Source: Clostridium beijerinckii
Lineage (GTDB): Bacteria > Bacillota > Clostridia > Clostridiales > Clostridiaceae
Reading direction: 5' to 3'
Assembly (NCBI GenBank): GCA_003129525.1
Contig: CP029329.1
Span: 920,001 to 984,000 of the forward strand
DNA: 64,000 nucleotides
A program made the translations under genes and the position numbers. Every line of letters begins with the position of its first letter. Within the stretch, counting starts at the first letter, position 1. Below the pieces are notes generated by a model. That model saw only the letters and a program-made list of their open reading frames with translations. It did not search any database and was not told the DNA's origin. Shown here piece by piece: positions 18,141-27,073 of this stretch.

Positions 18141-18401
18141 TTAATGAACTTCCATATCTTCTTTTGTCACTAATCTATGATCTATAGTTTCAGGTTGAAC
18201 TGCTGATAATATAATATGATCACAGTCTGTTATTATAACTGATCTGGTTTTTCTTCCATAAGTAGCATCTATTAGCATACCCCTACTCCTTGCTTCTTGA
18301 ATAGTTCTTCTAATAGGTGCTGATTCCGGACTAACAATTGCAAGTAATCTATTTGAAGATACCATATTTCCAAATCCTATGTTTATTAACTTGATTCCCA
18401 T
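18141..18401 (-). CDS. remA: RemA-like regulator (DUF370)
   Basis: An 86-residue protein that matches RemA closely: [67 protein letters not shown]. RemA forms ring oligomers and binds DNA as a regulator of matrix and osmoprotectant genes in Bacillus. The ATG at 18401 follows GGAGG; an in-frame ATG 15 bp upstream has none. RemA usually lies beside gmk and rpoZ; here it stands alone, so it may be a second copy. A mini-RNA copy lies 300 bp upstream on the same strand. Confidence 0.9.
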   Translation of the reverse strand: MGIKLINIGFGNMVSSNRLLAIVSPESAPIRRTIQEARSRGMLIDATYGRKTRSVIITDCDHIILSAVQPETIDHRLVTKEDMEVH

Positions 18402-18706
18402 TTGAGGCCTCCACATTATTTAATATTCTGAACTTGTTCTCTTGTTGTTTCAATTATATTATTAACTTCTATTCCGTTAAAACTTTTCTAAATATAGTAT
18501 CAAATAAGAAAGTATATACTTATATTTTAACAAAGTAGATTTTTTTTCGTAAGAAAAATTTTAATTTTATACATACAAAATCTATATTAAGTTCAAAATT
18601 ATAGAATTACTTTTATATTAATTATTGTTTTAGACTTTGCTACTTTTCTTTTTTCATTAAATTTCTTTTCCTGTTTTTTATTAGACCCTTATATATATTC
18701 ACCTTC

Positions 18707-18760
18707 AAAAAAACGAGTAGTATTGACAACTGGATTTACGTTATCAAAACTACTCGCTAT
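18707..18760 (-). ncRNA. Putative mini-RNA, copy B
   Basis: Leftward: TTGCAA (18791-18796), 18 bp, TATAAT (18767-18772), then a hairpin with outer stem CGAGTAGT/ACTACTCG and inner stem GATAAC/GTTGTC, closed by seven Ts. The promoter spacing is identical to copy A at 14781-14835, and stem differences between copies keep pairing. The whole predicted 54-nt transcript is hairpin plus U-tail. Confidence 0.55.
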
Positions 18761-18829
18761 ATGAATATTATACAATAATTATCAGAAACTTTGCAAATAC
18801 TTTTTTTCTTAATAAGCAGATTCAATAGG

Positions 18830-19010
18830 ATGTAAAGGGCCAATCACAGCTTTGCAAACCTCAATTTTTCGCATAAAGTGATGGATTACTACCATATTGG
18901 GGATGATCTTTTTGACAAAGGAGACCTAGTAGTTCTTATAAATGCTTTTTACTTATGAAAATGTGGAAAATGTGGTACTATAAAAAATAAACTTGTTTAT
19001 TTTAATTTAT
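18830..19010 (+). other. Coding-like debris
   Basis: One frame stays open for about 30 codons (HKVMDYYHIGDDLFDKGDL, then VVLINAFYL), stops, and continues as KCGKCGTIK. Composition resembles the gene that follows. There is no start codon or ribosome site. Probably the tail of a lost gene; not recognised. Confidence 0.3.
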
Positions 19011-19028
19011 ATAAATTAGAGGTAATAT

Positions 19029-20051
19029 ATGATTAAATTTGAAAGAAATACAGAACTAGATATAGCAATGAAGAATCTTATACTATCCATGGTGAATGTG
19101 AATGACTACATCACATCTATTCTTGATTATACAGAGAAGATTCTTACTCCACAAAAAGAAAAAGAACTGATAAAAATACTAAAAAATTACAATGTTCCTT
19201 ATGATGGGTTGAAATACGATTTGAAAATCCTGACTGAGAATCCGTATTATAAGCAAATCAAACTTGACAACGTATATTCTGAGACTGTCAGATATGAGAA
19301 AGCAACCATAAAGAAAAGAACTTTAATTCCTATGAACTTCCATAGGCCTATAGGAAAATACCTATTCCATCAACATCCTATTGGATACTTTGAAGAGGAC
19401 ATTGATTTGCCAGTATTAAAAGAAGGCAATAATAAAGTATGGATGTCCCCTGCCATTAGCGAAATAGAAAGCATGGGAGATGGAATTGAAAAGGGCCATG
19501 GAAAATGTATGACCATGGGACTTGGAATCGGAGTGCTCCCATATCTTTGGTTGCTTAAAGATGAGGTAGAAAGTGTAACTATAGTTGAATTCAACCAGGA
19601 TGTCATCGATTTGTTTGAAAAGTACATAAGACCGCAGTTTAAAACTGACAAGAAACTTGAAATCATTCACGGCAATGCTTTCGACTACTACAATGATGAG
19701 TTCCTGAACCAGTTCGACTATGTGTATGTGGACTTCTGGGAATCTACCAAAGACGGTTTGGAATTTTATACACAGCTTATGGAGAAGAAGATAAACTTTC
19801 ATCATATTGACTATTGGATAGAGGATTCCATGCTCTACGACGTAAAATACATCATAGCGCCATACCTTTATACCGTGTATGAAGGCAAAAGTATAATTGA
19901 TTTCATCTCCTCCCTTGATGGCGATTCTAAGGAATTTGCTAAAAAAGTAAACAGGTACTTCAAGACAAGGAATAATGTCATAAGAACAGAACATGAACTG
20001 CTTGGTATCATCCACGGGAAAGATGTTTTGAGAGAGATACTTGCACAATAG
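19029..20051 (+). CDS. Rossmann-fold, SAM-methyltransferase-like protein of unknown function
   Basis: A 340-residue protein. The central part (about 155-245) has a class I methyltransferase / spermidine-synthase fold: glycine loop MTMGLGIGVLPYL, acidic end of strand 2 in VTIVEFNQDVIDLFEKY, then IIHGNAFDYY and FDYVYVDFWES. N- and C-terminal parts are unrecognised; MSPAISEIESM just before the glycine loop may help bind substrate. The DNA is visibly less AT-rich than its neighbours, with GGA, CAG and GTC codons they avoid, which suggests transfer. The preceding ribosome site is weak (AGAGGTAATAT). Alone in its transcript as far as can be seen. Confidence 0.65.
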   Translation: MIKFERNTELDIAMKNLILSMVNVNDYITSILDYTEKILTPQKEKELIKILKNYNVPYDGLKYDLKILTENPYYKQIKLDNVYSETVRYEKATIKKRTLIPMNFHRPIGKYLFHQHPIGYFEEDIDLPVLKEGNNKVWMSPAISEIESMGDGIEKGHGKCMTMGLGIGVLPYLWLLKDEVESVTIVEFNQDVIDLFEKYIRPQFKTDKKLEIIHGNAFDYYNDEFLNQFDYVYVDFWESTKDGLEFYTQLMEKKINFHHIDYWIEDSMLYDVKYIIAPYLYTVYEGKSIIDFISSLDGDSKEFAKKVNRYFKTRNNVIRTEHELLGIIHGKDVLREILAQ

Positions 20052-20440
20052 AAAAAGGAAAACCTACTCCATCGAGACTTGGTTCTCCTCCATTACTTAG
20101 ATACATTAGTAAGTAAGTTATCATTGATATTATGTTCTATTAATTCAATCTCTCTAGCCTTGTTTATAGTACTTGGGTGAATTAACATATGTAACAGTTT
20201 CTTTTATTTAACCCTTGTATTCAATTGAATATACCAAATTTTAAGAGTATAGGGCCTTACAAATTATATTTTTTTAGGAAACTCGACTCACATTCGTTCG
20301 CTGAGTAAGTTCGAAGGACAAAATGTAAAATGCTCACAGAGAAAGTTCATGTTTCCAAATATAAAAGCTCTAAAGAGAAAGTTCTGCTAACCAAATATGA
20401 AATTTGGAGCATCACTTTTTGGACATTCACTTTTCGATTC
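20052..20440. repeat. Intergenic region with a dispersed-repeat copy
   Basis: No gene is recognisable in 20052-20440. The part from about 20276 to 20420 (GACTCACATTCGTTCGCTGA, later CAAATATGAAATTTGGAG) resembles, in inverted orientation, 29050-29140. The first 200 bases hold a short open stretch on the minus strand that I could not identify. Confidence 0.4.
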
Positions 20441-20920
20441 TCACTTATGATACGGTTCACCCTTTATTATCCTAAACCCTCTATAAATCTGTTCTAACAA
20501 CATAACCCTAAAAAGTTGATGAGGGAATGTCATTTTTGAGAAGCACAATTTATAATTTGCTCTAGCTAAAACACTTTTTGATATCCCTAAACTTCCACCT
20601 ATTATAAACGCTATATTAGAATTTCCTGTTACTCCTAGGTTATGTACATAATCTGCAAATTCTTGTGAAGTTAATTGCTTTCCACCTAAATCCATAGCTA
20701 TAACAAGCATATTATCTTTTATTTTATTTAATATTGCTTGACCTTCTTTTTCTTTAATTGCCTCTTCTTCTTTTTCTGAAGCATTATCTGGTGTCTTTTC
20801 ATCTGGTATCCCAATTATATCCAATTTACAATATCTGCTTAACCTTTTAGAATATTCATCTACGGCCTCTTTTAAATATTTTTCTTTCAATTTTCCAACT
20901 GTAATTATAATAATATTCAT
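20441..20920 (-). CDS. rlmH: 23S rRNA pseudouridine-1915 N3-methyltransferase
   Basis: A 159-residue SPOUT methyltransferase. The N-terminus MNIIIITVGKLKEKYLKEAV and the C-terminal knot (FIIGGSLGISKSVLARANYK, FPHQLFRVMLLEQIYRGFRI, GEPYHK) are diagnostic of RlmH, which methylates pseudouridine 1915 in helix 69 of 23S rRNA. The ATG at 20920 gives the family's exact length; the frame extends upstream without homology. It is usually in the origin region in Firmicutes, near yycJ, which also lies nearby here. Confidence 0.95.
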   Translation of the reverse strand: MNIIIITVGKLKEKYLKEAVDEYSKRLSRYCKLDIIGIPDEKTPDNASEKEEEAIKEKEGQAILNKIKDNMLVIAMDLGGKQLTSQEFADYVHNLGVTGNSNIAFIIGGSLGISKSVLARANYKLCFSKMTFPHQLFRVMLLEQIYRGFRIIKGEPYHK

Positions 20921-21052
20921 TTTTATTATGCTATTAAAAATATCTTGACACTTAAAAGATAACAATAAAACATGTTAATTACTTTTTCACTATGCCTCTT
21001 TTTAATATATTTAATAGCCACTCCCTTCAATATATTGCTTTCAATTATACTT

Positions 21053-22486
21053 CTAAGCTTCTTTTATTCTCTGTTTTATTTTATATAATCTATATGCTGT
21101 AAGCATTGCTCCTACTCCACATATAATAGCTGCAGCTATATATACATACTGCATTCCATATACAAAAACATCATCTCTTCCTTCTATATATCCTGTAACA
21201 CGATATCCAATTTTACTACTCATAAGGCTATATAAAAGTGTAGTTGATAATGATATTCCAAAAACCATTCCTAAGTTTCTTACTAAGGCATTTATACTAC
21301 CTGCAATACCCAAGTTACTTTTATCTACTGTAGACATTACTAATGAATTATTAGGAGATTGAAACATTCCATTTCCAGTGGACATTATTCCTATAAATAC
21401 AATCAGTGCACCTAAATGGGAATATTGGCTTAAAGTCGACATTAAAAACAGTCCTAAGCTAGTTCCTATGAGCCCTACAAACGTTAGAATCTCTGAACCT
21501 ATTCTATCTGATATATGCCCACTCATGGGTGCAACAACTGCTAATACTATTGGTGATACCATCATTAACATTCCTGTGTATGATGGAGTCAATTTCATTA
21601 CATATTGTAAGTAAAATGGCAGTATTATATTTGAGCAACTTATTGCTACAAATGAAATAAATGCGCAAAATATGCTAAGTGAGAATAATGAATTATTGAA
21701 TATTTCAAGCTTTAATAGTGGCGCAACTATTCCCTTTTCAACCTTTATAAATACTATAAATAGTACAATTGAAAGAATTAAACACATTATAATAGCTTTA
21801 TTATCATATCCAAATTCCTTACCAAATGTTAATGATCCAAATAGCAGTACCATAGTTAATGCAAATAAAATCGCTCCTTTTATATCAAGTTTTTCATTTG
21901 AATTATTTGCACTCTTAGGAAGTGTTTTCATTGCGAGAATAAGGGCTATAATTCCTATAGGCACATTTATTAAGAAAATGTATTGCCAACTTAAAATTGA
22001 TACAATAATACCACCTACAGGAGGTCCTATCATTGATCCTAATGCTACAAATGTACCATTTAGACCTAGTGCTTTTCCCCGTTCATTACTCGGAAATACA
22101 TGTGTTATAATTCCATGACTTGTAGACATAGTGCCTGCAGCACCTATAGCTTGTAATCCTCTTGAAAAAACTAACATTATCAATGAATTAGATATTCCAC
22201 ACATAAGCGAGCCGAGTGTAAATATTATAATACCTAATTTGAAAATTGTAGTCTTACCTTTAATATCTGCTAGTCTTCCAAATATAAGAATAGTTGCTAC
22301 AATAACTATTAAATAACTAGTAACTACCCATTCTATAGATGCCATACTTACCGAAAGTTTTTGTGCCATAACAGGTAACGCCACATTTACTATACTACCA
22401 TCAAGGGTAGCCATAAATGTTAGAAGTACAGTTGTAAGTAATATTACCCATCTTTTTTTATGTATTGTTGTGTCCATATTCTCCAT
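21053..22486 (-). CDS. MFS drug transporter, DHA2 (EmrB/QacA) family
   Basis: A 477-residue permease with 14 predicted helices. The start TTVLLTFMATLDGSIVNVAL is the DHA2 signature (motif D1); GRLADIKGKTTIF is motif A and RGLQAIGAAGTMS is motif B; PPVGGIIV matches motif C. A drug/H+ antiporter is the likely role; the substrate is unknown. The ATG follows AAAGGAT. It has its own promoter with an overlapping perfect operator palindrome and a possible five-codon leader peptide (see 22551-22640), which points to induction by a MarR-type regulator not in this window. Confidence 0.88.
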   Translation of the reverse strand: MENMDTTIHKKRWVILLTTVLLTFMATLDGSIVNVALPVMAQKLSVSMASIEWVVTSYLIVIVATILIFGRLADIKGKTTIFKLGIIIFTLGSLMCGISNSLIMLVFSRGLQAIGAAGTMSTSHGIITHVFPSNERGKALGLNGTFVALGSMIGPPVGGIIVSILSWQYIFLINVPIGIIALILAMKTLPKSANNSNEKLDIKGAILFALTMVLLFGSLTFGKEFGYDNKAIIMCLILSIVLFIVFIKVEKGIVAPLLKLEIFNNSLFSLSIFCAFISFVAISCSNIILPFYLQYVMKLTPSYTGMLMMVSPIVLAVVAPMSGHISDRIGSEILTFVGLIGTSLGLFLMSTLSQYSHLGALIVFIGIMSTGNGMFQSPNNSLVMSTVDKSNLGIAGSINALVRNLGMVFGISLSTTLLYSLMSSKIGYRVTGYIEGRDDVFVYGMQYVYIAAAIICGVGAMLTAYRLYKIKQRIKEA

Positions 22487-22550
22487 AAGTTTTATCCTTT
22501 CTATTCACTGCAAATAAGTTGTAAAAGATACTTTATATATTAAGTAATGG

Positions 22551-22568
22551 TTAGATAATAATCTTCAT
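22551..22568 (-). promoter_or_regulatory. Possible leader peptide of the MFS pump
   Basis: A minimal frame, Met-Lys-Ile-Ile-Ile-stop, lies 10 nt after GGAGGGGG in the MFS leader. Such short leaders can control resistance genes by ribosome stalling. It may be chance. Confidence 0.3.
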
Positions 22569-22585
22569 TATCTTAATTCCCCCTC

Positions 22586-22640
22586 CTATAGTTGCACTTG
22601 CAACTATAGAAAATTATAATACATTTCTATTATTTGCACA
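22586..22640 (-). promoter_or_regulatory. MFS promoter with operator palindrome
   Basis: The palindrome at 22586-22609 has 11-bp arms (CTATAGTTGCA and its complement) around 2 bp, the TAGTTGCA-type half-site seen for MarR-family repressors. Upstream on the minus strand are TTGTGC and TATAAT 17 bp apart, so the palindrome covers the start of transcription. Confidence 0.65.
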
Positions 22641-22751
22641 AATAATAAGATAATTCGCCTAATACAAAAATATAATCCACAGGCATAATTTAAAACTTCA
22701 AACTTATCCACATATTCTCCTCATTCTATGGATAAATAGGCATTCTAAATA

Positions 22752-22890
22752 TCGATATAATAGCTTAAAACTGTCATAGTACTTACATTATTCATTACAT
22801 TCCCAACATTTTCACTTTGAGTTAAGATTATTTTTGTAATAGACTGCATAGTTTCGGCAATTATATTTACATCATCATTGATTTGTTCAA
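22752..22890 (-). pseudogene. Methyl-accepting chemotaxis protein fragment
   Basis: The minus strand has an open frame reading FEQINDDVNIIAETMQSITK, then TQSENVGNVMNNVSTMT. This resembles the heptad-repeat helix of MCP signalling domains. No start, no rest of the gene. Confidence 0.45.
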
Positions 22891-22898
22891 AAAATAAA

Positions 22899-22949
22899 AG
22901 CACCAATATAGATTTCTTGAAAATCTATTATTAGTGCTACCATAGCTCC
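22899..22949 (-). terminator. Leftward terminator
   Basis: Leftward, an AGCAC...ATAGATTTTC stem with its complement is followed by TTTTATTTTTT. It ends transcription coming from the SEC-C/yycJ side. Confidence 0.7.
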
Positions 22950-23036
22950 ATTTATTCTTTTTACTTTTTTATAGTATAATTGTACCAATTATATTCATAT
23001 TTATGAATTATTATTTTTCATGAATTTAGTACAAAG

Positions 23037-23069
23037 AAAAAGCCCCATCTGAAAAACAGAGCCTTTTCA
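23037..23069 (-). terminator. Terminator after the SEC-C gene
   Basis: Leftward, AAGGCTCTG and CAGATGGGGCTT form an imperfect stem followed by TTTTTC. Confidence 0.6.
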
Positions 23070-23133
23070 ACTTAATCAGCATATATTTCATAATCTGATT
23101 TTTATTATTTAATTCAAGATTTCAAGTATTATT

Positions 23134-23637
23134 TTATTTGTCTTTTCCGCAGCACTTTTTATATTTCTTACCACTTCCACATGGACAAACATCATTTCTT
23201 CCTATTTTATCAAAGTTTCTTACAATCTTAGATTCTCTAAATTGTTTTTGTATTTCGTTTCTCTTTTCTTCTGAGAATATACCTTCCCATTGTGGTAATG
23301 TATATAAATATTCAGCTTTTGCATCTAACATATTAAAGTATAAAGTTTCTAAATTTAAATCGAATACTAATTCAGTATCAGCATCAATGGTTTCAAGATC
23401 ATATTGATTCTTTAAGCTATCATTAATTCCATCCATAAATCCCATAGCAAATTCTACTGTAGAATTATGTTCTTTAGCTAACTCATTAATAGTAGTCCTT
23501 TTAACTTCTTTATGATTAGCTAATAAATCCTTGTATATTCCTTTTTCTAACTTACTATATTCTGCCCAAAAAGCCTCTTCACCTTTAGTTTTAACATAGT
23601 CAACAACCATTTCAGTCCATTCTGTATATAAACTCAT
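23134..23637 (-). CDS. SEC-C metal-binding domain protein
   Basis: A 167-residue protein. The last 22 residues hold the SEC-C zinc motif [18 protein letters not shown] (CxC-x8-CC), the same module as at the end of SecA. The N-terminal 140 residues are helical and not clearly like a known domain ([20 protein letters not shown]). The ATG follows AAGGGAGG. The SEC-C module suggests contact with ribosome or SecB-like partners, but the role is unknown. It lies downstream of yycJ and murA on the same strand with about 100 bp gaps. Confidence 0.75.
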   Translation of the reverse strand: MSLYTEWTEMVVDYVKTKGEEAFWAEYSKLEKGIYKDLLANHKEVKRTTINELAKEHNSTVEFAMGFMDGINDSLKNQYDLETIDADTELVFDLNLETLYFNMLDAKAEYLYTLPQWEGIFSEEKRNEIQKQFRESKIVRNFDKIGRNDVCPCGSGKKYKKCCGKDK

Positions 23638-23735
23638 TTTTAAGTCCTCCCTTAAATCTTCATTTAGGCATACTAATTTATTATTTTTTGAATATGCCTT
23701 ATATATAATATTTGTATATTATAATCTTAAATAAA

Positions 23736-24527
23736 TTAAATTTCTATATAGCTACTAGGATTATGCCTATTTGCCATAGTTAATATTATGTCTTGATTTT
23801 GCTTAATTCCGTTTTCATTTAATACATTCAAAACAGTTTGATATGCTAAATCAGGTTGATTATTTGTATTACTTAAATGCCCTAAAATAATTTTCTTATT
23901 TGCACAACATTTAGATAATTCAACAATAGCACTTCCGCAATCATCATTAGACAAATGCCCTATCTCGCTAAGTATTCTTCTTTTTAACGGATATGGGTAT
24001 GGTCCAAATTTAAGCATATTAACATCATGGTTACTTTCAAGTAGTATGACTTTTGAATCTTTTATGTTATCATAAATCTCCTTAGTAAAAGTACCAAAAT
24101 CTGTTGCTACACTTATGTTTTTTTCTCCATCACTCACTGTATATCCCATTGGTGCTACAGCATCATGTGGGATATTGAAAGCTTTGATACTCATATCATG
24201 TATTTCTGTAATTGACCTTTTATCAATTACTTTTATATTATGTTCTTTTATCTTTCCAATTGAATTTTCCATAGCAGACCAAGTATCAGAATTTGCATAT
24301 ATAGGAATATCATATTTTCTAGATAATACCCCTATTCCTTTAATATGATCACTATGCTCATGAGTTATAAAAATTCCGTTCAAATCTTTTGGCTCTTGAT
24401 TGATTTCTTTCAATGCCATATCAATTTTTTTACCTGGGAGTCCTGCATCAATCAATATCTTAGCTTTATTTGAGGCAATAAACATGCTATTACCACTACT
24501 GCCACTATATAAAGAACAGAATACCAC
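23736..24527 (-). CDS. yycJ: MBL-fold hydrolase YycJ/WalJ
   Basis: A metallo-beta-lactamase-fold protein of about 263 residues. SLYSGSSGNSMFI opens the fold; the metal site is THEHSDH with later ATDFG and GHLSN motifs. This matches YycJ (WalJ), which in Bacillus belongs to the WalKR locus and is tied to coordination of cell division and replication; it is probably a 5'-3' exonuclease-like enzyme. The start is taken as GTG at 24527 because AGGGGGGAG lies 8 bp before it; another GTG at 24536 overlaps that site. walR and walK are not in this window. It lies downstream of murA. Confidence 0.85.
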   Translation of the reverse strand: MVFCSLYSGSSGNSMFIASNKAKILIDAGLPGKKIDMALKEINQEPKDLNGIFITHEHSDHIKGIGVLSRKYDIPIYANSDTWSAMENSIGKIKEHNIKVIDKRSITEIHDMSIKAFNIPHDAVAPMGYTVSDGEKNISVATDFGTFTKEIYDNIKDSKVILLESNHDVNMLKFGPYPYPLKRRILSEIGHLSNDDCGSAIVELSKCCANKKIILGHLSNTNNQPDLAYQTVLNVLNENGIKQNQDIILTMANRHNPSSYIEI

Positions 24528-24556
24528 TGTAATCACTCCCCCCTATGAGATTTCTA

Positions 24557-25822
24557 TTACTCTTTAACATTTATTCTTTTAATATCTGCGCCTAAAGCTT
24601 TAAACTTATTTTCTATATGAGGATATCCTCTATCTATATGCTCTATACTAGTTATTTCTGTTATTCCTTCTGCAACTAGTCCTGCTATAACCATAGCGGC
24701 ACCAGCTCTTAAATCCGTTGCCTTTACTACAGCACCTGTTAGCTTTTGTGGACCATCTATTATTGCAACTCTACCTTCAACTTTTATATTAGCGCCCATT
24801 TTCTTTAATTCATCTATGTGCTTATGTCTATTTTCCCAGATAGATTCAGTAATTAAGCTTCTTCCTGGAACAATACTTAACAATGTTGACATTGGTTGTT
24901 GAATATCTGTAGGAAATCCTGGATATGGAGTTGTTTTAATATTAACTCCTTTTAGTGGTTTGTTTACAGTTACTCTAATACAGTCATCACCTTCTTCAAT
25001 TACAGCTCCCATTTCTGTAAGCTTAGCAGTAATTGATTCTAAATGCTTTGGTATTACATTTTTTATATAAACATCTCCACCTGTAGCTGCTGCTGCTATC
25101 ATAAATGTACCAGCCTCAATTTGATCTGGGATTACACTATATGAGCAACCTTTTAAGCTTTCTACGCCCTTAATTCTTATTATATCAGTACCTGCACCTT
25201 TTATATCCGCACCCATTGTATTTAGAAAATTTGCTACATCAACAACATGAGGTTCTTTAGCTACATTTTCTAATGACGTAACTCCTTCTGCTAATGTTGC
25301 TGCTATCATTACATTTATTGTTGCACCAACTGAAACTACGTCAAAAAATATATTTGCTCCTATTAATTTATCTGCCTTAACATTAACCGCTCCATGTTCT
25401 ATAAATACTTCTGCTCCTAAAGCTTCAAAACCTTTTATATGCTGATCTATAGGTCTTACACCTATTGAACATCCGCCTGGAAGAACTACTCTTGCCTTTT
25501 TAAATCGTGATAATAAAGCTCCTATAAAATAATATGAAGCCCTCATTCTTCTACAATCATCTGTACATGCATCAAAATTATTAACACCCGTACTATCTAT
25601 CTCTAAAGTATTATTATCTATTTTAACAATTTTACAGCCTAAGCTTTTAAGTATTCTTTCTAAGCAGTGTACATCTTCAATATCTGGTATGTTATCAATT
25701 ATGCATTTTCCATCACTTGCCATTATTGCTGCTGGTAATATTGCTACTGCTGCATTCTTAGCTCCGTTGATATCAACGCTGCCTTTTAGCAAGTTTCCTC
25801 CGTTTATAACTAATCTTTCCAT
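24557..25822 (-). CDS. murA: UDP-N-acetylglucosamine 1-carboxyvinyltransferase
   Basis: A 421-residue enolpyruvyl transferase, the first committed step of peptidoglycan synthesis. The N-terminus [20 protein letters not shown] carries the conserved Lys-Asn pair, and the flexible loop [15 protein letters not shown] has the catalytic, fosfomycin-sensitive Cys. [18 protein letters not shown] is typical. The ATG at 25822 has AGGGTG upstream; an in-frame GTG precedes it by 9 bp. Clostridia usually have two murA genes; the paralog cannot be told from the sequence alone. It lies 29 bp before yycJ, likely one operon. Confidence 0.93.
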   Translation of the reverse strand: MERLVINGGNLLKGSVDINGAKNAAVAILPAAIMASDGKCIIDNIPDIEDVHCLERILKSLGCKIVKIDNNTLEIDSTGVNNFDACTDDCRRMRASYYFIGALLSRFKKARVVLPGGCSIGVRPIDQHIKGFEALGAEVFIEHGAVNVKADKLIGANIFFDVVSVGATINVMIAATLAEGVTSLENVAKEPHVVDVANFLNTMGADIKGAGTDIIRIKGVESLKGCSYSVIPDQIEAGTFMIAAAATGGDVYIKNVIPKHLESITAKLTEMGAVIEEGDDCIRVTVNKPLKGVNIKTTPYPGFPTDIQQPMSTLLSIVPGRSLITESIWENRHKHIDELKKMGANIKVEGRVAIIDGPQKLTGAVVKATDLRAGAAMVIAGLVAEGITEITSIEHIDRGYPHIENKFKALGADIKRINVKE

Positions 25823-26208
25823 TGAATTCACCCTATCTATCTAAAATATATATTCTATTCATTTATACTAATTTGCATTATTAACCTATTTTATTATTAA
25901 ATTGTACTTTAATTATTATATCATAAACAAAATTTATTTAAATACATTTTTTCAGTCTATTACTACTTTTTTCATTATCTTTGATGTTTATATAACTTTT
26001 TAATTGGTTTAATTGTAATTATCATCCTAAAATATCTTATTATCTAAAATACAAATAAATATATATGTTAAAATTTTCTTCATATTACATAATTATTATT
26101 TGTATTCATTATTTAATTATTCTTCTATTCTATTCTTTTATTTTACTTATTGTGTTATAATTTATTAAAACTTTGAGTAATACACTAATTGAGATTGTGA
26201 GGTTTATC
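25823..26208. other. Divergent intergenic region
   Basis: About 390 bases of very AT-rich DNA between murA and the next rightward gene. It must hold both promoters. No repeat, RNA gene or clear operator was seen. Confidence 0.4.
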
Positions 26209-26748
26209 ATGAAGTACTATATAGTTGCATTATTTGATGAGGAAACCTATCAAGTAATATCACCAATACAAAGAAATATGTCTAAAAAATTTAGAGCAAA
26301 TAGAAATTCACCAGTACCCTTTATTATATTAACAGCTATAGAAAATCCAAATTTAGATAAATTATATCCTATTGTTGATAAAATTATAGCTCCATATAAA
26401 AGCTTTAGAATTGATGCTAGTGATTTAGTATATCTATTTGATCCTACTAAAAGTATAAATTTAAAAATAGAAAACAAAGGTTATATAAAAAGACTTTCTC
26501 GTTGTCTTTTTGATACATTAGAACTTAACGGATTTATTGTTAAATCTTTTGATGACAATTTTGTTTCCCTTGCTAATCTAGGATATATTCCTAAAGATTA
26601 TAAGAAACAAGATGTCAAATTAAATTTTCCTGAAATATATAATAAAGATAATGTTGCTAAATTAAAAGTTAAAAGTATTGAAATATGGAAACTTCCTACT
26701 ATAAGGAAGAATATTCCGTTAAAGTCATATACATTAAGGGAGTTTTAA
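26209..26748 (+). CDS. Hypothetical protein, possibly 2H-phosphoesterase-like
   Basis: A 179-residue protein. The N-terminus KYYIVALFDEETYQVISPIQ, the middle VPFIILTAIENPNLDKLYPI and VDKIIAPYKSFRIDASDL recall the layout of 2'-5' RNA ligase / 2H phosphoesterase proteins, but no HxT motifs are visible, so activity is doubtful. The C-terminus has a basic IEIWKLPTIRKNIPLKSYTL stretch. The ATG at 26209 follows GTGAGG; upstream in-frame starts lack a ribosome site. It has its own terminator. Assignment is weak. Confidence 0.6.
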   Translation: MKYYIVALFDEETYQVISPIQRNMSKKFRANRNSPVPFIILTAIENPNLDKLYPIVDKIIAPYKSFRIDASDLVYLFDPTKSINLKIENKGYIKRLSRCLFDTLELNGFIVKSFDDNFVSLANLGYIPKDYKKQDVKLNFPEIYNKDNVAKLKVKSIEIWKLPTIRKNIPLKSYTLREF

Positions 26749-26849
26749 CAATATTCTTTTATAGATTTACAGAGATATATCTTAACTCAGTTTTTATTAA
26801 AAATTAATATAAATTTTGGGCTATGTTTTAAAATCTTAGCCATGTTGTG

Positions 26850-26887
26850 GACTGTCTTAAAATAGTGTTTTTTTAGACAGTCTTATT
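26850..26887 (+). terminator. Hairpin terminator
   Basis: GACTGTCT and AGACAGTC pair perfectly over a 17-nt loop, followed by TTATT. About 100 bp after the preceding gene. The rest of 26749-27073 shows only promoter-like AT-rich DNA. Confidence 0.65.
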
Positions 26888-27073
26888 ATTTGGGAACATT
26901 TGAGAATTGAACTTGTCATAATGCATAATTTAATTTTTAAAAATAATCTCTTAATATTATGAATTTTGTGTAAATATAAAAAATATTTTTTTGTATTCGT
27001 TTTCTGTACTTTCATTTATTTTAAAGATTTTGTAAAATAAGATTAATCACTAGAAACCGTAGGAGGATTCACT

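Noticed and set aside
22704-22712. Lone DnaA box TTATCCACA
   Set aside because: Only one clear box and one weak neighbour about 30 bp away; chance level in this AT-rich DNA.
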